A DNA stretch of 64,000 nucleotides from Bolinopsis microptera (lineage: Eukaryota > Ctenophora > Tentaculata > Lobata > Bolinopsidae). The translations under genes and the position numbers were made by a program. Shown here one piece after another: positions 48,382-59,100 of this stretch; within the stretch, counting starts at the first letter, position 1, and every line of letters begins with the position of its first letter. The stretch lies in contig NC_087076.1 in assembly GCF_026151205.1 (NCBI RefSeq), forward strand, positions 18,213,419 to 18,277,418. Reading direction: 5' to 3'. The notes below the pieces were generated by a model. It did not search any database. It saw nothing but the letters and a program-made list of their open reading frames with translations, and was not told where the DNA came from.

Positions 48382-49430
48382 CTGGGGAAAACAATGGAGT
48401 GAAGCAATGAACCAGATAAATATTAAAACCTTGCAACCAATAGTAGCACAAATATTAGGGGTTAAGAGACTCAATAATTACTATTCTCAATACCAAACAA
48501 AAACGGCTAGATGAAAAGAGATGGGAAAAAGACTAATAAACACTGGCAAATGAAATGGAGTGGGTATAATTAAGACTAGACAAAGGTAACTCCCATTTTG
48601 TTGTCTAATTAGTAAGAAATCTGATCGAACCAGCAGTTGATAAAAACTTGAAATTTGAAACCAATAGTTTGCAGAAAGCAAAGAGTGGGGCACATTTACG
48701 TCTCACAGGAGTTAATTAGTCAAGTTTAAAGCTTATATTGGGTATCGATTAGGGTAAATGTCAAGTGATATGTTTATTTAAACGTATCATTAAGCGCCGA
48801 TTGGTTAAACTTGGCATGTATCACATGCATAAATCAATCGAAATACATCACATCGAATAAATGGCAGTATTAAACTGACAACTTACAAAACCACAAAACA
48901 AAGACTTAAATCCTCTCTCTTTTTCTTTGCGGGCCTGAGTGGTGTGCTGTCAAATAGACACTTGACAAGCAGTGCCCGCAGTTACAGAGTTACACGAAGT
49001 GCATGTTTACAGTGAGCCGTTCTGTGGTAATCCTCACTTGGACACAAGCCCAGAAGACAGAGTTACAACAATTTAGAATGTTCTTTGAGAGAATCTTAGA
49101 AGTTTTAGCATGCTGCTCACTGCAGCTGTCTGCATATAATATTCTCTGTTTTATTCTACACACATCTATCTCTTTATTTGACGGTGTGTCTCCGAGGTCT
49201 GCACACCACAAGAAGCGCGTCCAGGTGGTTCATCTGAATATTAAGATGAGATGATGATAATTGCAATGTAGATGTGGTCTGGTGAGGTGTGTGACGTAAC
49301 TGTTGTATCATGAGCAGTACAGCATGAGTGAGCAATGTTTAAATCATCCCTGGCCACCAGGTCACGTATTAAATTATCTCATGACTGTGCACGTGAATGT
49401 AACTGAGTCCAGGGTTGAGAGTGTACCACT
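48382..49430. other. Intergenic, no gene seen
   Basis: AT-rich, with short ORFs only. Confidence 0.4.
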
Positions 49431-49481
49431 GTGCACTGTGCACTGTGCACTGTGTACTGTGCACTGTGCACTGTGCACTGT
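49430..49481. repeat. (GTGCACT)n microsatellite
   Basis: About seven tandem copies of the 7-bp unit GTGCACT, with one substitution, lie about 100 bp before the LINE-like sequence begins. Confidence 0.85.
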
Positions 49482-49588
49482 GGACCACTTTGTTCCTCCT
49501 CCAGATCACAGATTACAGTAAGGTAAAGGTATCCAATATTCATGTTACTCTATATAGTTACTATAGTTACTCTATACTACACAGATAG

Positions 49589-50350
49589 ACCCCTCTCTCC
49601 TCTCTTCCCTATCCACTCTCACTCATTCTCTCTGCTAGCCAATTCTATATACTTTATACACAAAAGAAAAGGCCCTCGCCTCATCCTGCTCAAAACCAGA
49701 ACCGTGAAAGCTCAAATAGCACAACTCAGAACCCCCATAGAAAAACCAGAAAACAGAGAAAAGTGCTCCTCCTTCATGACTCTCAGATGAACGGATTTAT
49801 AGCCGAGTCTTTCTCTTCTGGGTTCAAGGTTGAAAAAAAGAAAGTAGGTTCCTTTACTGACCTGAACGGTAAACACATGAGAGATGTGATCAAAGAACCA
49901 GAAGTTGACTGCTACATTCTTCAGCTCGGAGTTAATGATTACAGATATAATGACCGTCATGTTAATAAAGCAGTCAAGGATGCAAAAGAAGCCATCGACA
50001 CACTCCTCTCAAGTTCCAGTGCTAAAATTGTTGTCTCCCTGCCCACTCCAACTCCTGGCCCAATAAGTGATCTAACAAATCAATTTGTTTCGGAGATCAC
50101 CCAATTTGTCTCCACTAAAAGAGAGCTTAGTGACTTATACCGGCGCCTCTTCACTGTAAACAACACTGGAAACTTCTCCCGAGCCATCTCTGCTGCTGAG
50201 TCATCTGAAGACTCTCCTAACCCTCTGAAGGAAGACCAACTTCATGTCTCAGAGTATGGTCTAAAAAAACTCTGTATGAATATCAAACTTGGCCTATACC
50301 GTGCCTTTGGTATGAGATCCTATAGAAAGCAGCCCCCCACAGAGCGTTAG
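49589..50350 (+). CDS. LINE ORF1, SGNH/GDSL-esterase-like, lacking its 5' end
   Basis: The frame is open from 49589 but has no ATG before 49787. It carries the signatures of an SGNH hydrolase: LLLHDSQ (block I, nucleophile Ser), QLGVNDYR (block III, GxND) and EDQLHVSEYG (block V, DxxH). Upstream is a basic stretch (HRKTRKQRKV). Esterase-type ORF1 proteins are known from CR1 and L2 LINEs; their exact role in retrotransposition is not settled, though lipid or membrane association has been suggested. Because the nucleophile block precedes the first internal ATG, the authentic start must lie upstream, so this copy is truncated or frame-broken at its 5' end. It ends 7 bp before the ORF2 ATG, a spacing that suggests termination-reinitiation. 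Confidence 0.75.
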   Translation, partial: TPLSSLPYPLSLILSASQFYILYTQKKRPSPHPAQNQNRESSNSTTQNPHRKTRKQRKVLLLHDSQMNGFIAESFSSGFKVEKKKVGSFTDLNGKHMRDVIKEPEVDCYILQLGVNDYRYNDRHVNKAVKDAKEAIDTLLSSSSAKIVVSLPTPTPGPISDLTNQFVSEITQFVSTKRELSDLYRRLFTVNNTGNFSRAISAAESSEDSPNPLKEDQLHVSEYGLKKLCMNIKLGLYRAFGMRSYRKQPPTER

Positions 50351-50357
50351 AATAACC

Positions 50358-53300
50358 ATGAAATTCAATAAAAAACAAGCCTCACGAGATCAACTCGCTG
50401 TAATGTCCTGGAACATTCAGGACAGCACAGGAGATGGGTCTAACAAATTTGAAAATAAAGAATTTCTTTCAATCCTCAATCAAGCTAACATTCTGTGTCT
50501 CCAAGAAACAAAGAAACAAGTTAAGATTGAAGGATACCTTTCTTTTAATAGCAACCGCAAAAATTCTCGCTCAGGAGGGGTCTGCATTCTTGCTGAAAAT
50601 GATTTAAGAAAAGGTGTTTCTTGTGTGCCTTGTAGCGAATCTGACGATATTATTGTTGTCAAACTTGACAAAAACTTTTTTAAGCTTGATTTTGACCTAT
50701 TTTTAGTATGTTACTATATTAGCCCTGCATATTCGTCCTATGTCAAAAAAAATCCAGACTATACTGCTAATACTTTCTCCGCTCTTGACTCCATCTGTAT
50801 CAGACTACGTCAAAAGGGAGAGGTTATCATGTGTGGCGATGCAAATGCAAGAACTGGAAAACTCCCAGACTATATCCTCTCTTGTAATGCACCTGCCATG
50901 CATGACATTTACAATGACATTGGACTTGAACATGACATCGAAGAACCCAGAAACAACTCTGACCTGACTATATCTGAACCCCACTGCCAACACTTCCTTG
51001 ACATGGTTATTAATAACCAACTCAAAATTCTTAATGGCCGTACCCTCGGGGACACCACTGGAAAAATGACCTGTCACAAATACAATGGGAGCAGTGTGGT
51101 TGACTATTTCGTAATCACCTCATGGGCAAGGGATCATGTAAACTCTCTCCAAGTGAAGGAGTTTACATCATACTCTGACCATTGTCCATTAGTCTTGAAA
51201 CTTACCACATTTGAACCATTTGTTGCCAACTTCCAGCTCCCAGACTTTTCTAATTTTCCTTGTGGCTATAAGTGGGACAGCAACACCTCTCACTCACTAT
51301 TTAAAACAGCCCTTAACTCGCCCAAAATTGTTAGTAACCTGGAAAACATTGCAGCAAACGAATTTAGCAGCACCTTGGAGGGCAATCATGAACTGAACGA
51401 TGCAATTACTAACTGTCTCCACAGTGCTGCTGATATAGCGTTAAAAGTGAAAAAACCTCCTAAAACTTCCGCCCACAAGAAATGGTTTGACCCACAAATC
51501 AACTCCTCGAGGCGAAACCTGAATAGGCTAGCAAACCGGCTAGGTAGTAAGCACTGCAACAATATTCTCCGACGTGAATATTACAAGCAGCGCAATAAGC
51601 ACAGTAATCTTGTTAACAGTAAGAAATTATCTTTTCTTAGGAAGTTAAATGAAGCTATTGAAGAGGGTCATATTCTTGACTGGAAAAAATTTAAAAGGCT
51701 TAAACAAGAACATGACACTAGCCCCCTACTAGACAAATTCGATCTAGCTAGCTTTCATGATTTCTTTGCATCCCTCTATAAGAAACCAGACCAGGAGCCC
51801 GATCCCACTCACCACAATCACAATCATTACCCTGAACCACCAGATCTGGATATCCTAAACAAGCTCATATCTGAACCCGAACTAACTTCTGCAATCAAAA
51901 AGCTCAAAAAGGGTAAAAGTTGCTCAAATGACTTGATCTCAAACGAAATGCTTCAGAGCCTAACTCCGCTTTGTCTCCAAGTCATCCTCAAAACGTTCAA
52001 CCACTCTCTGGTCTCAGGTTACTATCCATGGCATACCAGTATTATCACTCCTATCTACAAATCAGGCAACCCCTTCAGCCCAGACAATTACAGAGCAATA
52101 GCAGTTGGCAGTTGTATGGGTAAGCTGTTCTCTAGCATTTTACTTGAACGTCTGTTATACTTCAAAAAGCTCTACTGTCCTGATCCAAAAGAACAGCTCG
52201 GTTTCTCGAAGGGTGCTCAAACTAATGATCACGTTTTCACCCTTAAGACAGTCATTGATAAATACACTAAAGTTAAAAAAGCTCGTCTCTATGCATGCTT
52301 TGTTGATCTAAGAAAGGCCTTTGACACTGTATGTAGGGACCTTCTTCTGCACAAAATAACATGCCTTGGAATTACCGGTAACTTCTTTAACTGCTTAAGT
52401 GATATGTACAAAAACTCAATTGCTCATATAAAAATCTCCAAACTCTTGTCCCCTAAAATTGATATTGGCAAAGGAACGGAGCAAGGACACCCCCTATCAC
52501 CAGACCTTTTTAAAATCTATATTAATAACTTGTCATCTCTTCTGAAATCTGTTGGTGATTATCCAGTTCTTGCTGACGTTCTAATATCACATCTGCTCTG
52601 GGCTGACGATCTTGTCCTTCTTGCTCTAAGTCCCAAGGCCTTGCAAGTCAATATCAACATTCTATCTGACTTCTGTAACTCCATGGGCCTTGAAGTAAAT
52701 ATAAAGAAAACTAAGATTGTCATATTCAGCCCTCCCAAAAAGAAGCAGTCCCATGAAACATTTACATTGGGAGGTCAGCCCATCCAGCACACCGAAAAGT
52801 ACTGCTATCTTGGCATAATATTCCACAGAAATGGATCCTTTACGGCAGCAAATACTGAGCTGAGGGCCAAAGCTCTCCGTGCTCTATATGGCCTTAAAGG
52901 CAATATAGTTAAAGATGCCCTCTCTCACCGTGCCCTTAATATTCTATTTGATTCCTTAATCAAACCAATCCTGCTTTATGGCTGTCAAGTCTTATGCCCC
53001 CACTCTAAAACAATGAGATACCTTTCAAAAATAGATGACAAAGCCAGCCCCCAGCATACCCTGAAGTACATTGCACAGGACCACTATGAGAAATTCCACC
53101 TAAAATTTATCAAGTGGTCTTTGTCCGTCCATTCAAAAGCATCAAATATAGGTTGCTGGGGCGAAAGTGGGCGCCACCCCCTATTCTTTGAAGCCTGCAA
53201 ACTTGCAATAGATTACTATAGTCGCCTTGAAAGCACCGAAAATGAACTACTTTGTGCTGCATTTCACGAGCAGATCATGCTGGGCCTTCCTTGGTATACC

Positions 53301-53891
53301 AACATCTCAAAACTTCTCACCAAATACAACTTCCCCCACTCATCTTCATCAAAATCTAAGCTCTCCACCCAAATCAGTCATAATATGAGGGAAGAATTCG
53401 TGAATACCTGGAAATCTGCCAAGGCCTCCTCACCAAAACTAGAATTCTATAACTTAATTAAACATGATTTTGAACCAGAGGCATACCTACGAATAATCAA
53501 AGTACCTGATTTTCGAAAAAGCTTGACAAGGTTTCGTATCAGCTGCCACAACCTCTACGTTGAAAGGGGCAGATACGAAACCCCTCTTGTACCAAGAGAA
53601 GAACGTTGGTGCACTTACTGCTTTTTCAGTAAAGGGCTCAAACCTATCGAGGACGAAAGCCATGTATTAATTGACTGTTTGCTTTACTCCTCAGTTAGGG
53701 AAAAATTCAACTTTTATCCCCAAAACATCACTGACCTAGCCGGTCTGCTCTCCAACAAAAATCTAGATCCTACCAAATTTACTGCCACAGCAAGAGCAAT
53801 CCATTCAATTCTCTCTGTGAACGAACAATATACAGCCTATTATAAGAGCCCAGATTTCCACTCAAATACTGGCAAGTGCATAATGCTCTAG
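50358..53891 (+). CDS. LINE ORF2: apurinic-like endonuclease + reverse transcriptase, 1177 aa, intact
   Basis: This protein nicks target DNA and reverse-transcribes LINE RNA. Residues about 10-285 form an endonuclease/exonuclease/phosphatase domain: MSWNIQD (Asn), LQETK (metal-binding Glu), CGDANARTG (GDxN), VDYFVI and SDHCPLVLKL (catalytic Asp-His). The reverse transcriptase spans about 510-820: GKSCSNDLISNEML, ITPIYKSGN...NYRAIAV, motif A VDLRKAFDT (about 650), motif B GTEQGHPLSPDLF (about 708) and the catalytic box LLWADDLVLLA (about 748; Trp replaces the usual Tyr/Phe before ADD). The C-terminus has a Cys/His knuckle CTYC...ESHVLIDC (about 1085-1105), as in many invertebrate LINEs. The whole frame is open with all catalytic residues present, so this copy is young or still competent for ORF2. 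It lies between two minus-strand coding regions and is itself on plus. Confidence 0.92.
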   Translation: MKFNKKQASRDQLAVMSWNIQDSTGDGSNKFENKEFLSILNQANILCLQETKKQVKIEGYLSFNSNRKNSRSGGVCILAENDLRKGVSCVPCSESDDIIVVKLDKNFFKLDFDLFLVCYYISPAYSSYVKKNPDYTANTFSALDSICIRLRQKGEVIMCGDANARTGKLPDYILSCNAPAMHDIYNDIGLEHDIEEPRNNSDLTISEPHCQHFLDMVINNQLKILNGRTLGDTTGKMTCHKYNGSSVVDYFVITSWARDHVNSLQVKEFTSYSDHCPLVLKLTTFEPFVANFQLPDFSNFPCGYKWDSNTSHSLFKTALNSPKIVSNLENIAANEFSSTLEGNHELNDAITNCLHSAADIALKVKKPPKTSAHKKWFDPQINSSRRNLNRLANRLGSKHCNNILRREYYKQRNKHSNLVNSKKLSFLRKLNEAIEEGHILDWKKFKRLKQEHDTSPLLDKFDLASFHDFFASLYKKPDQEPDPTHHNHNHYPEPPDLDILNKLISEPELTSAIKKLKKGKSCSNDLISNEMLQSLTPLCLQVILKTFNHSLVSGYYPWHTSIITPIYKSGNPFSPDNYRAIAVGSCMGKLFSSILLERLLYFKKLYCPDPKEQLGFSKGAQTNDHVFTLKTVIDKYTKVKKARLYACFVDLRKAFDTVCRDLLLHKITCLGITGNFFNCLSDMYKNSIAHIKISKLLSPKIDIGKGTEQGHPLSPDLFKIYINNLSSLLKSVGDYPVLADVLISHLLWADDLVLLALSPKALQVNINILSDFCNSMGLEVNIKKTKIVIFSPPKKKQSHETFTLGGQPIQHTEKYCYLGIIFHRNGSFTAANTELRAKALRALYGLKGNIVKDALSHRALNILFDSLIKPILLYGCQVLCPHSKTMRYLSKIDDKASPQHTLKYIAQDHYEKFHLKFIKWSLSVHSKASNIGCWGESGRHPLFFEACKLAIDYYSRLESTENELLCAAFHEQIMLGLPWYTNISKLLTKYNFPHSSSSKSKLSTQISHNMREEFVNTWKSAKASSPKLEFYNLIKHDFEPEAYLRIIKVPDFRKSLTRFRISCHNLYVERGRYETPLVPREERWCTYCFFSKGLKPIEDESHVLIDCLLYSSVREKFNFYPQNITDLAGLLSNKNLDPTKFTATARAIHSILSVNEQYTAYYKSPDFHSNTGKCIML

Positions 53892-54100
53892 GAACTCAAA
53901 ATAAACTCATGAACCATACAAATTTGATTTACTTAAAGAAAATAGCATTATATTATAACATTTCTATTTTATCCCTACACATTTGTAAATGATTAGAAGT
54001 GTGTAACTTAAATTATTTCAGAATTATAACTATTGTGAACTCAATAAAATAATTATCACTTTTGTATCCTTGTATCCTTTGTATCCTTGTATCCTTACAC

Positions 54101-56119
54101 AATCCCTCACTCTCTCTCTCTCTCTCTGAAAGTGAACACACTCATTACTCCACACTACTCCAGGGCCCTCACACTGGATCAAATTATACACCACACTTCT
54201 ATTCACTGCAACACATGGGGCACCAGCTGTGTGTAATGATGCCGGCTAGTTTAACATACTGTGAGCTTGTTAAACTTCTACAATGCGTCGTCGTCTTGGT
54301 AACTACAAACAATAGTTTGATAAATGGGACCCTGTTTATTTGTCACTGGTAAATAAAACATTCACCGTGAGGGGTGGTATCTACTCATAAACTGTTAATA
54401 ACATTCAGTTATTGGGTGGTTGTGGGAGCTGGCAGTGCCTGGTGTCCAGTCAAAAACTTAACTTACATATAATAAAATATCTTTCATTATTAAAGTAAGA
54501 GCTGGAAAAATGGCTCTTTTTGTGGTGTGGTCCTGATTTTAGATCATTGCATATTTATTGGGGCAAGAAATGCAGTGCAAATATTAGCTAGAACTATCAC
54601 GAAGTGGCCACAAATATGACTGCAACAGAAAAACTGGCAGATTCTATAATTAAGCTAATGGTTAATTAATGTCAACAATGTTTACAGATTAAGTATAATG
54701 AATACTGGATAGTACTTCCTAACAGTTCTACATAGAGATCATCCCAGTGGTATGAATATCGAGAAATTTCAAACCACTATTTCTGCAAAGTATGATTATA
54801 TGAGGATTAAGTCCTATCAAAGTATTCTTATTCTAGAGACAATAACGGCGATTAATTGGCGCCAGTTAAAACTTATGCGGTCACAATGTTCAACACTAAA
54901 CGGACACATGTAGCGCAGGTTAATTCAAAGTAAACAACTGACAGACTAACAAGCCATCCGTGAAGGAACTTGTTTACAATGTTTACAGACAGAAGTGACA
55001 GAACATAATATGCGGTTAAATACCGCGGGTACAGACATACCTTTACCACCGGTGATCAACCGTTCTACATTCTACTCTAAAGTCTACATTCTACAAATTC
55101 TGCTGGAATAACAGGATAAACATTAAACATTTGTATGGACCGAAACTTGTTTCGATTAAAAGATTTTAAGCTGGGCCAGAAAACCACAAATTCTGTCAGA
55201 GCTGGATTTTAAATCCAAATTATATTCGGAAGTATTATTGATGAGTCAGTATGACTACTTATGTTAAACAAACGTAATAATGCGAGCTACTGGATTTTAT
55301 CAGAAACATTGCTTATTTGATGATCGTAATATTAATATGGTCCACGATGTCGGTGATCGTGTCCAGTGGACACTTAACTGTCCACGATGAGAGTTATCTT
55401 ATCCACAGTCTACGTGATACGAAAAAATAGATATAGTAGACTGGTAGAGCGGGTTTCGCCCAGTTTAATTGCAGAGCAGTATCGTCGCCAAGTGAACGCC
55501 CTCAAAGATATGAGGAAGCTGGGATAAATCACGAATTCCGCCCAATCACTTAAACTCGCTCGTATTCATGACTCATGTCGTCCACGAAGAATATTATTTA
55601 AACAATTTAACAAATTCTCATGCTAAAAGGGATACGAAGCTGCTGAAATTGGATATGAGTATAAATTATAGTGTCAACTTCATTATATAGGAGGTGAATC
55701 AGTGATGAATCTTTAAACTGATTAAACAGCGTCGTTTCAGCTGAAAAATCAATAAATGAGGCCACTTTTCTGGCTTCTTTATCGTGAACCTAGCGTGAAC
55801 TAATCGTTGTAAGCCCTTTCTAATTTTATATCAGTTCATGTCTTAGAACCGTGTCTGCATGTAACTTTACAGTCAGTTATCCAACTGACCTCGGTGGTAA
55901 AATTTGTATGGTTTAAACCGTTTCATATAATATGTACATGCCTATTCAAATATACATGCTTAAATGACCGTTTATTCATTTTTAGTTAGAGTAGATCCCT
56001 AAATTCATTCGAATCCCCAAAACATTTACGAGACTACATAAAGTGTGAAAAGTATAATTATTATTATATATTATTTATTTGAAATTTAAGAATCCAAGAA
56101 ATAAAGCAAGTCTTCCTAC
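54101..56119. other. Intergenic, no gene seen
   Basis: A CT dinucleotide run lies next to the LINE tail (about 54108-54128). The rest is AT-rich with no supported exon. The minus-strand gene at 56.1-63.1 kb may end at the stop at 56075 (read-through of a donor-like site) or splice further into this stretch. Confidence 0.35.
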
Positions 56120-59100
56120 CTTATGATTCCTGATTCGTACAGCTCCGTGACGCATTGCCACTCTTTTCCCGCAGTTTCTTCCAACAACTTTCCTCTTTCC
56201 GCCCGGCCCTGCCACGTGATCAGACTCACAACTGTCAATGTCTGATCCACGTGGGGTGTTATCAGATCCACGATTATCACTATCGTATTCAGCACCTTCG
56301 TGCAGTACGTCAGTATCGCGCGGTTTATGATCTATTTCCTGATCACTTCCATGGGTACGGTGATCAGATCTACGATGTTTTGGATTAGATCTACGGTGTC
56401 CTTGATCGAATCCAGGACGTTCTTCAATTGAACCACGATGTTCTTGACTGGATCCATGGTGTTCTTTATTGGATCCACGACGTTCTTCATTTGATACACG
56501 ATGTTCTTGATTAGACCCACGGTGTTCTTCATTGGATACAGGGCGTTCTTCATTTGATCCATAATCTTCTTCATTGGATCCACGACGAACTTGCTCAGAT
56601 CCACGGTGTCCTTCAATAGATCCACTGTTTTCTTCGTTGGATACAGGGTTTTCTTCGTAGGATTCATGGTGTTCTTGATCGGATCCATGGTTGTCTTCAT
56701 TAATTCCACTGTTTTCTTCGTTGGCTCCATGATATTTTTCATTAGATCCTCGTTTGCCATGATTGGACTCTCGTCTAGGGTGATCATATCGATGAAGTTC
56801 GTGTTCTGTTCTGCGTGCACCCTGATCTGCACTGTGGTGTGATCCGCGATGTTCTTGATATAGTCCTCTATCTTCTTGACCATTTCCAATATCATCGTTA
56901 TTGGATCTACGCACATCGTGTTCGCAACCACGATCGTATCCTTCTGCATAGTGATCAGGCGCGTGTGCACCATAATCGTTCATACGTTGATCATGATCAT
57001 ATCTAAATTTATCTGATCTGTGTGCTGAGTTATCGGGTCTACGATTATCATGATATGGTCCACGATGTCCGTAATTTTGTTCGTGATGTAAATGATTGGG
57101 TCCACGATGTTCGTAATATTGTTCACGATGTAAATGATCGGGTCCACGATGCTCGAAATAATGTTCACGATGTCGGTTATCGGGTCCGCCATGTAATTGA
57201 TCGGGTCCACCATGTAAGTGATCGGGTCCACCATGTAAGTGATCAGGTCCACGGTGTTCGTCATAATGTGGTCCACCATGCAAGTGATAGGGTCCACGGT
57301 GTTCGTCATAATGTGGTCCACCATGTAAGTGATCGGGTCCACGGTGTTCGTCATAATGTGGTCCACCATGTAAGTGATCGGGTCCACGGTGTTCGTCATA
57401 ATGTGGTCCACCATGTAAGTGATCGGGTCCACGTGCAGTAACATTTGGTTCATGTGGACCGTAATCAGGCCTACCACCAGGTTCACGATGTTTGTTGTAT
57501 CGGTCCCGATTTACATGATAGGATCCACGGTGTGAGTGGAAAGATCTAGGCGCGATGTTAGCGTCAGTCACATCATCTAATCTACGTTGTACGGGGTCAG
57601 AACCATAAGCGAACTTCTTCGTTCCATTGGCCAGTTGACCGTTCTGTACAGAATTTGAGAGAATATCAAGGGATGTGTGAACAATACCAGAGGATATGTT
57701 GCCAGCACTGGAACTGAGATTTGAACACAATAGTAGATCACCTCCTGGTCCTTCCATTATTCCACCACTTGGGAGACGTTGTATTATTACAGATCTTAAA
57801 TAAGTTATATTATTTAATTTCAATTACAAATTACTGCTTATATAAACTATGAAGTTGGTTGATTATGTATAAAGAAGATAAAATATTTGTTGAGATGTAC
57901 TTATGAAAGAAATGACAGCAACTCTAAGCACTGAAAATACGATATTGAAGAATGAAGACCACTGCCAACTAATTTTAGAATGCACTACAAGATCAAGAAG
58001 GCTCGCCTTCCATGCAATCTGTTAAATTGTCGTTTAAAGAAGTCAGGAATCTTTAACTTGATCTTGTATATGCTATGGAGTTATTTGTTATATCAATGCC
58101 AAACAAGGAGAGAAATAGCAAAAATCGTCAGCTCAAGAAATGACAGCAACTCTAAGCTCTGAAAATGCGATATTGAAGATAGTGACCACTGCAAACGAAG
58201 CTGATAATGCACTAGTCGTTTAAAGAAATCAGGAATCCTTAACTTGATCTTGTATTTGCTATGGAGTATTTAACAAACTTTGTTATATCAATGCCAAACA
58301 AGGAGAGAAATTGCTCAGATCTTCAACAATGAAGACAGGCATCTGTCAACCTAACTGCAACTACAGTGTCATTATTAAATTTTTTTCATTAAATTCAAAA
58401 TTTAGCGTTAAACGCGTATGTACCGTTTAAACGGTATCGTTGCCAAGTTTCAGTCTCAGAATGAAATATTTAAAAATTCTCAGGAAATTTGTCAACACAC
58501 CTACATTTAGTAGACAGGTTATCAAAACAATACAACACAGGAAATGGTAGTAGCAAACAAACAAAGGAACTAAAATATAGAAGGAACTAAAGCGTGCAAC
58601 AGCTGGTAGGGCTGGTATTATGAACATCTACATTCTACAACTAGAGTACAAACTGCAAACACTTACTGTATTACAGATCCCGCCAGCTCAGGGGGCGATG
58701 TGTGCTGCAATGTAAAGAAATACGAAGGATCGGAGGAATGTAATCGAATTTCCCAATAATAACCGAGAACGTGTGTAGAGTCTTAAAGGTGATCTGATAA
58801 TTCATAATGAGTCGAGTAAGGGTGATCTGATAATGAGTTAATGTTGACCGATCGTGTGATGTGTTGGGGCACCTCAGGCGAAACTGAAAATATGTGCCTC
58901 ATGCAGCCGGGCAATCCAGCAAATAGTCTGCATGATAATGAATATGGTATTTAAAATTGAGTGTAGTGATGAGGTCACGTGTGTGTGTATTTATGACGTC
59001 ACTAATGTACATTTCTTATAGTAATATTGTGACGCATTTCAGAGATTTCTGATTACTTTAGAGTCGGCATTAATGGTCTTGCAGTATGAGAACATTGAAT

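Larger units (their letters stand above)
49540..54100 (+). mobile_element. Near-complete two-ORF LINE (CR1/L2-like) with esterase-type ORF1
   Basis: The element includes an SGNH-hydrolase-like ORF1 (to 50350), a 7-bp gap, an intact 1,177-codon ORF2 (50358-53891), a short AT-rich 3' UTR, and a 3' tail of tandem TTGTATCC units at about 54061-54097. A short tandem-repeat tail rather than poly(A) is characteristic of CR1/L2-type LINEs. The 5' boundary is uncertain; ORF1 has no upstream ATG, so the copy is probably 5'-truncated. Confidence 0.85.

Noticed and set aside
50480-51077. Minus-strand ORFs inside the LINE ORF2
   Set aside because: Shadows of the endonuclease coding frame.
56332-57486. 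Methionine/isoleucine-rich ORFs of 168-213 codons over the scaffold-like exon
   Set aside because: These are alternate frames of the same tandem repeats. The 558-codon frame is the one flanked by phase-matched splice sites.
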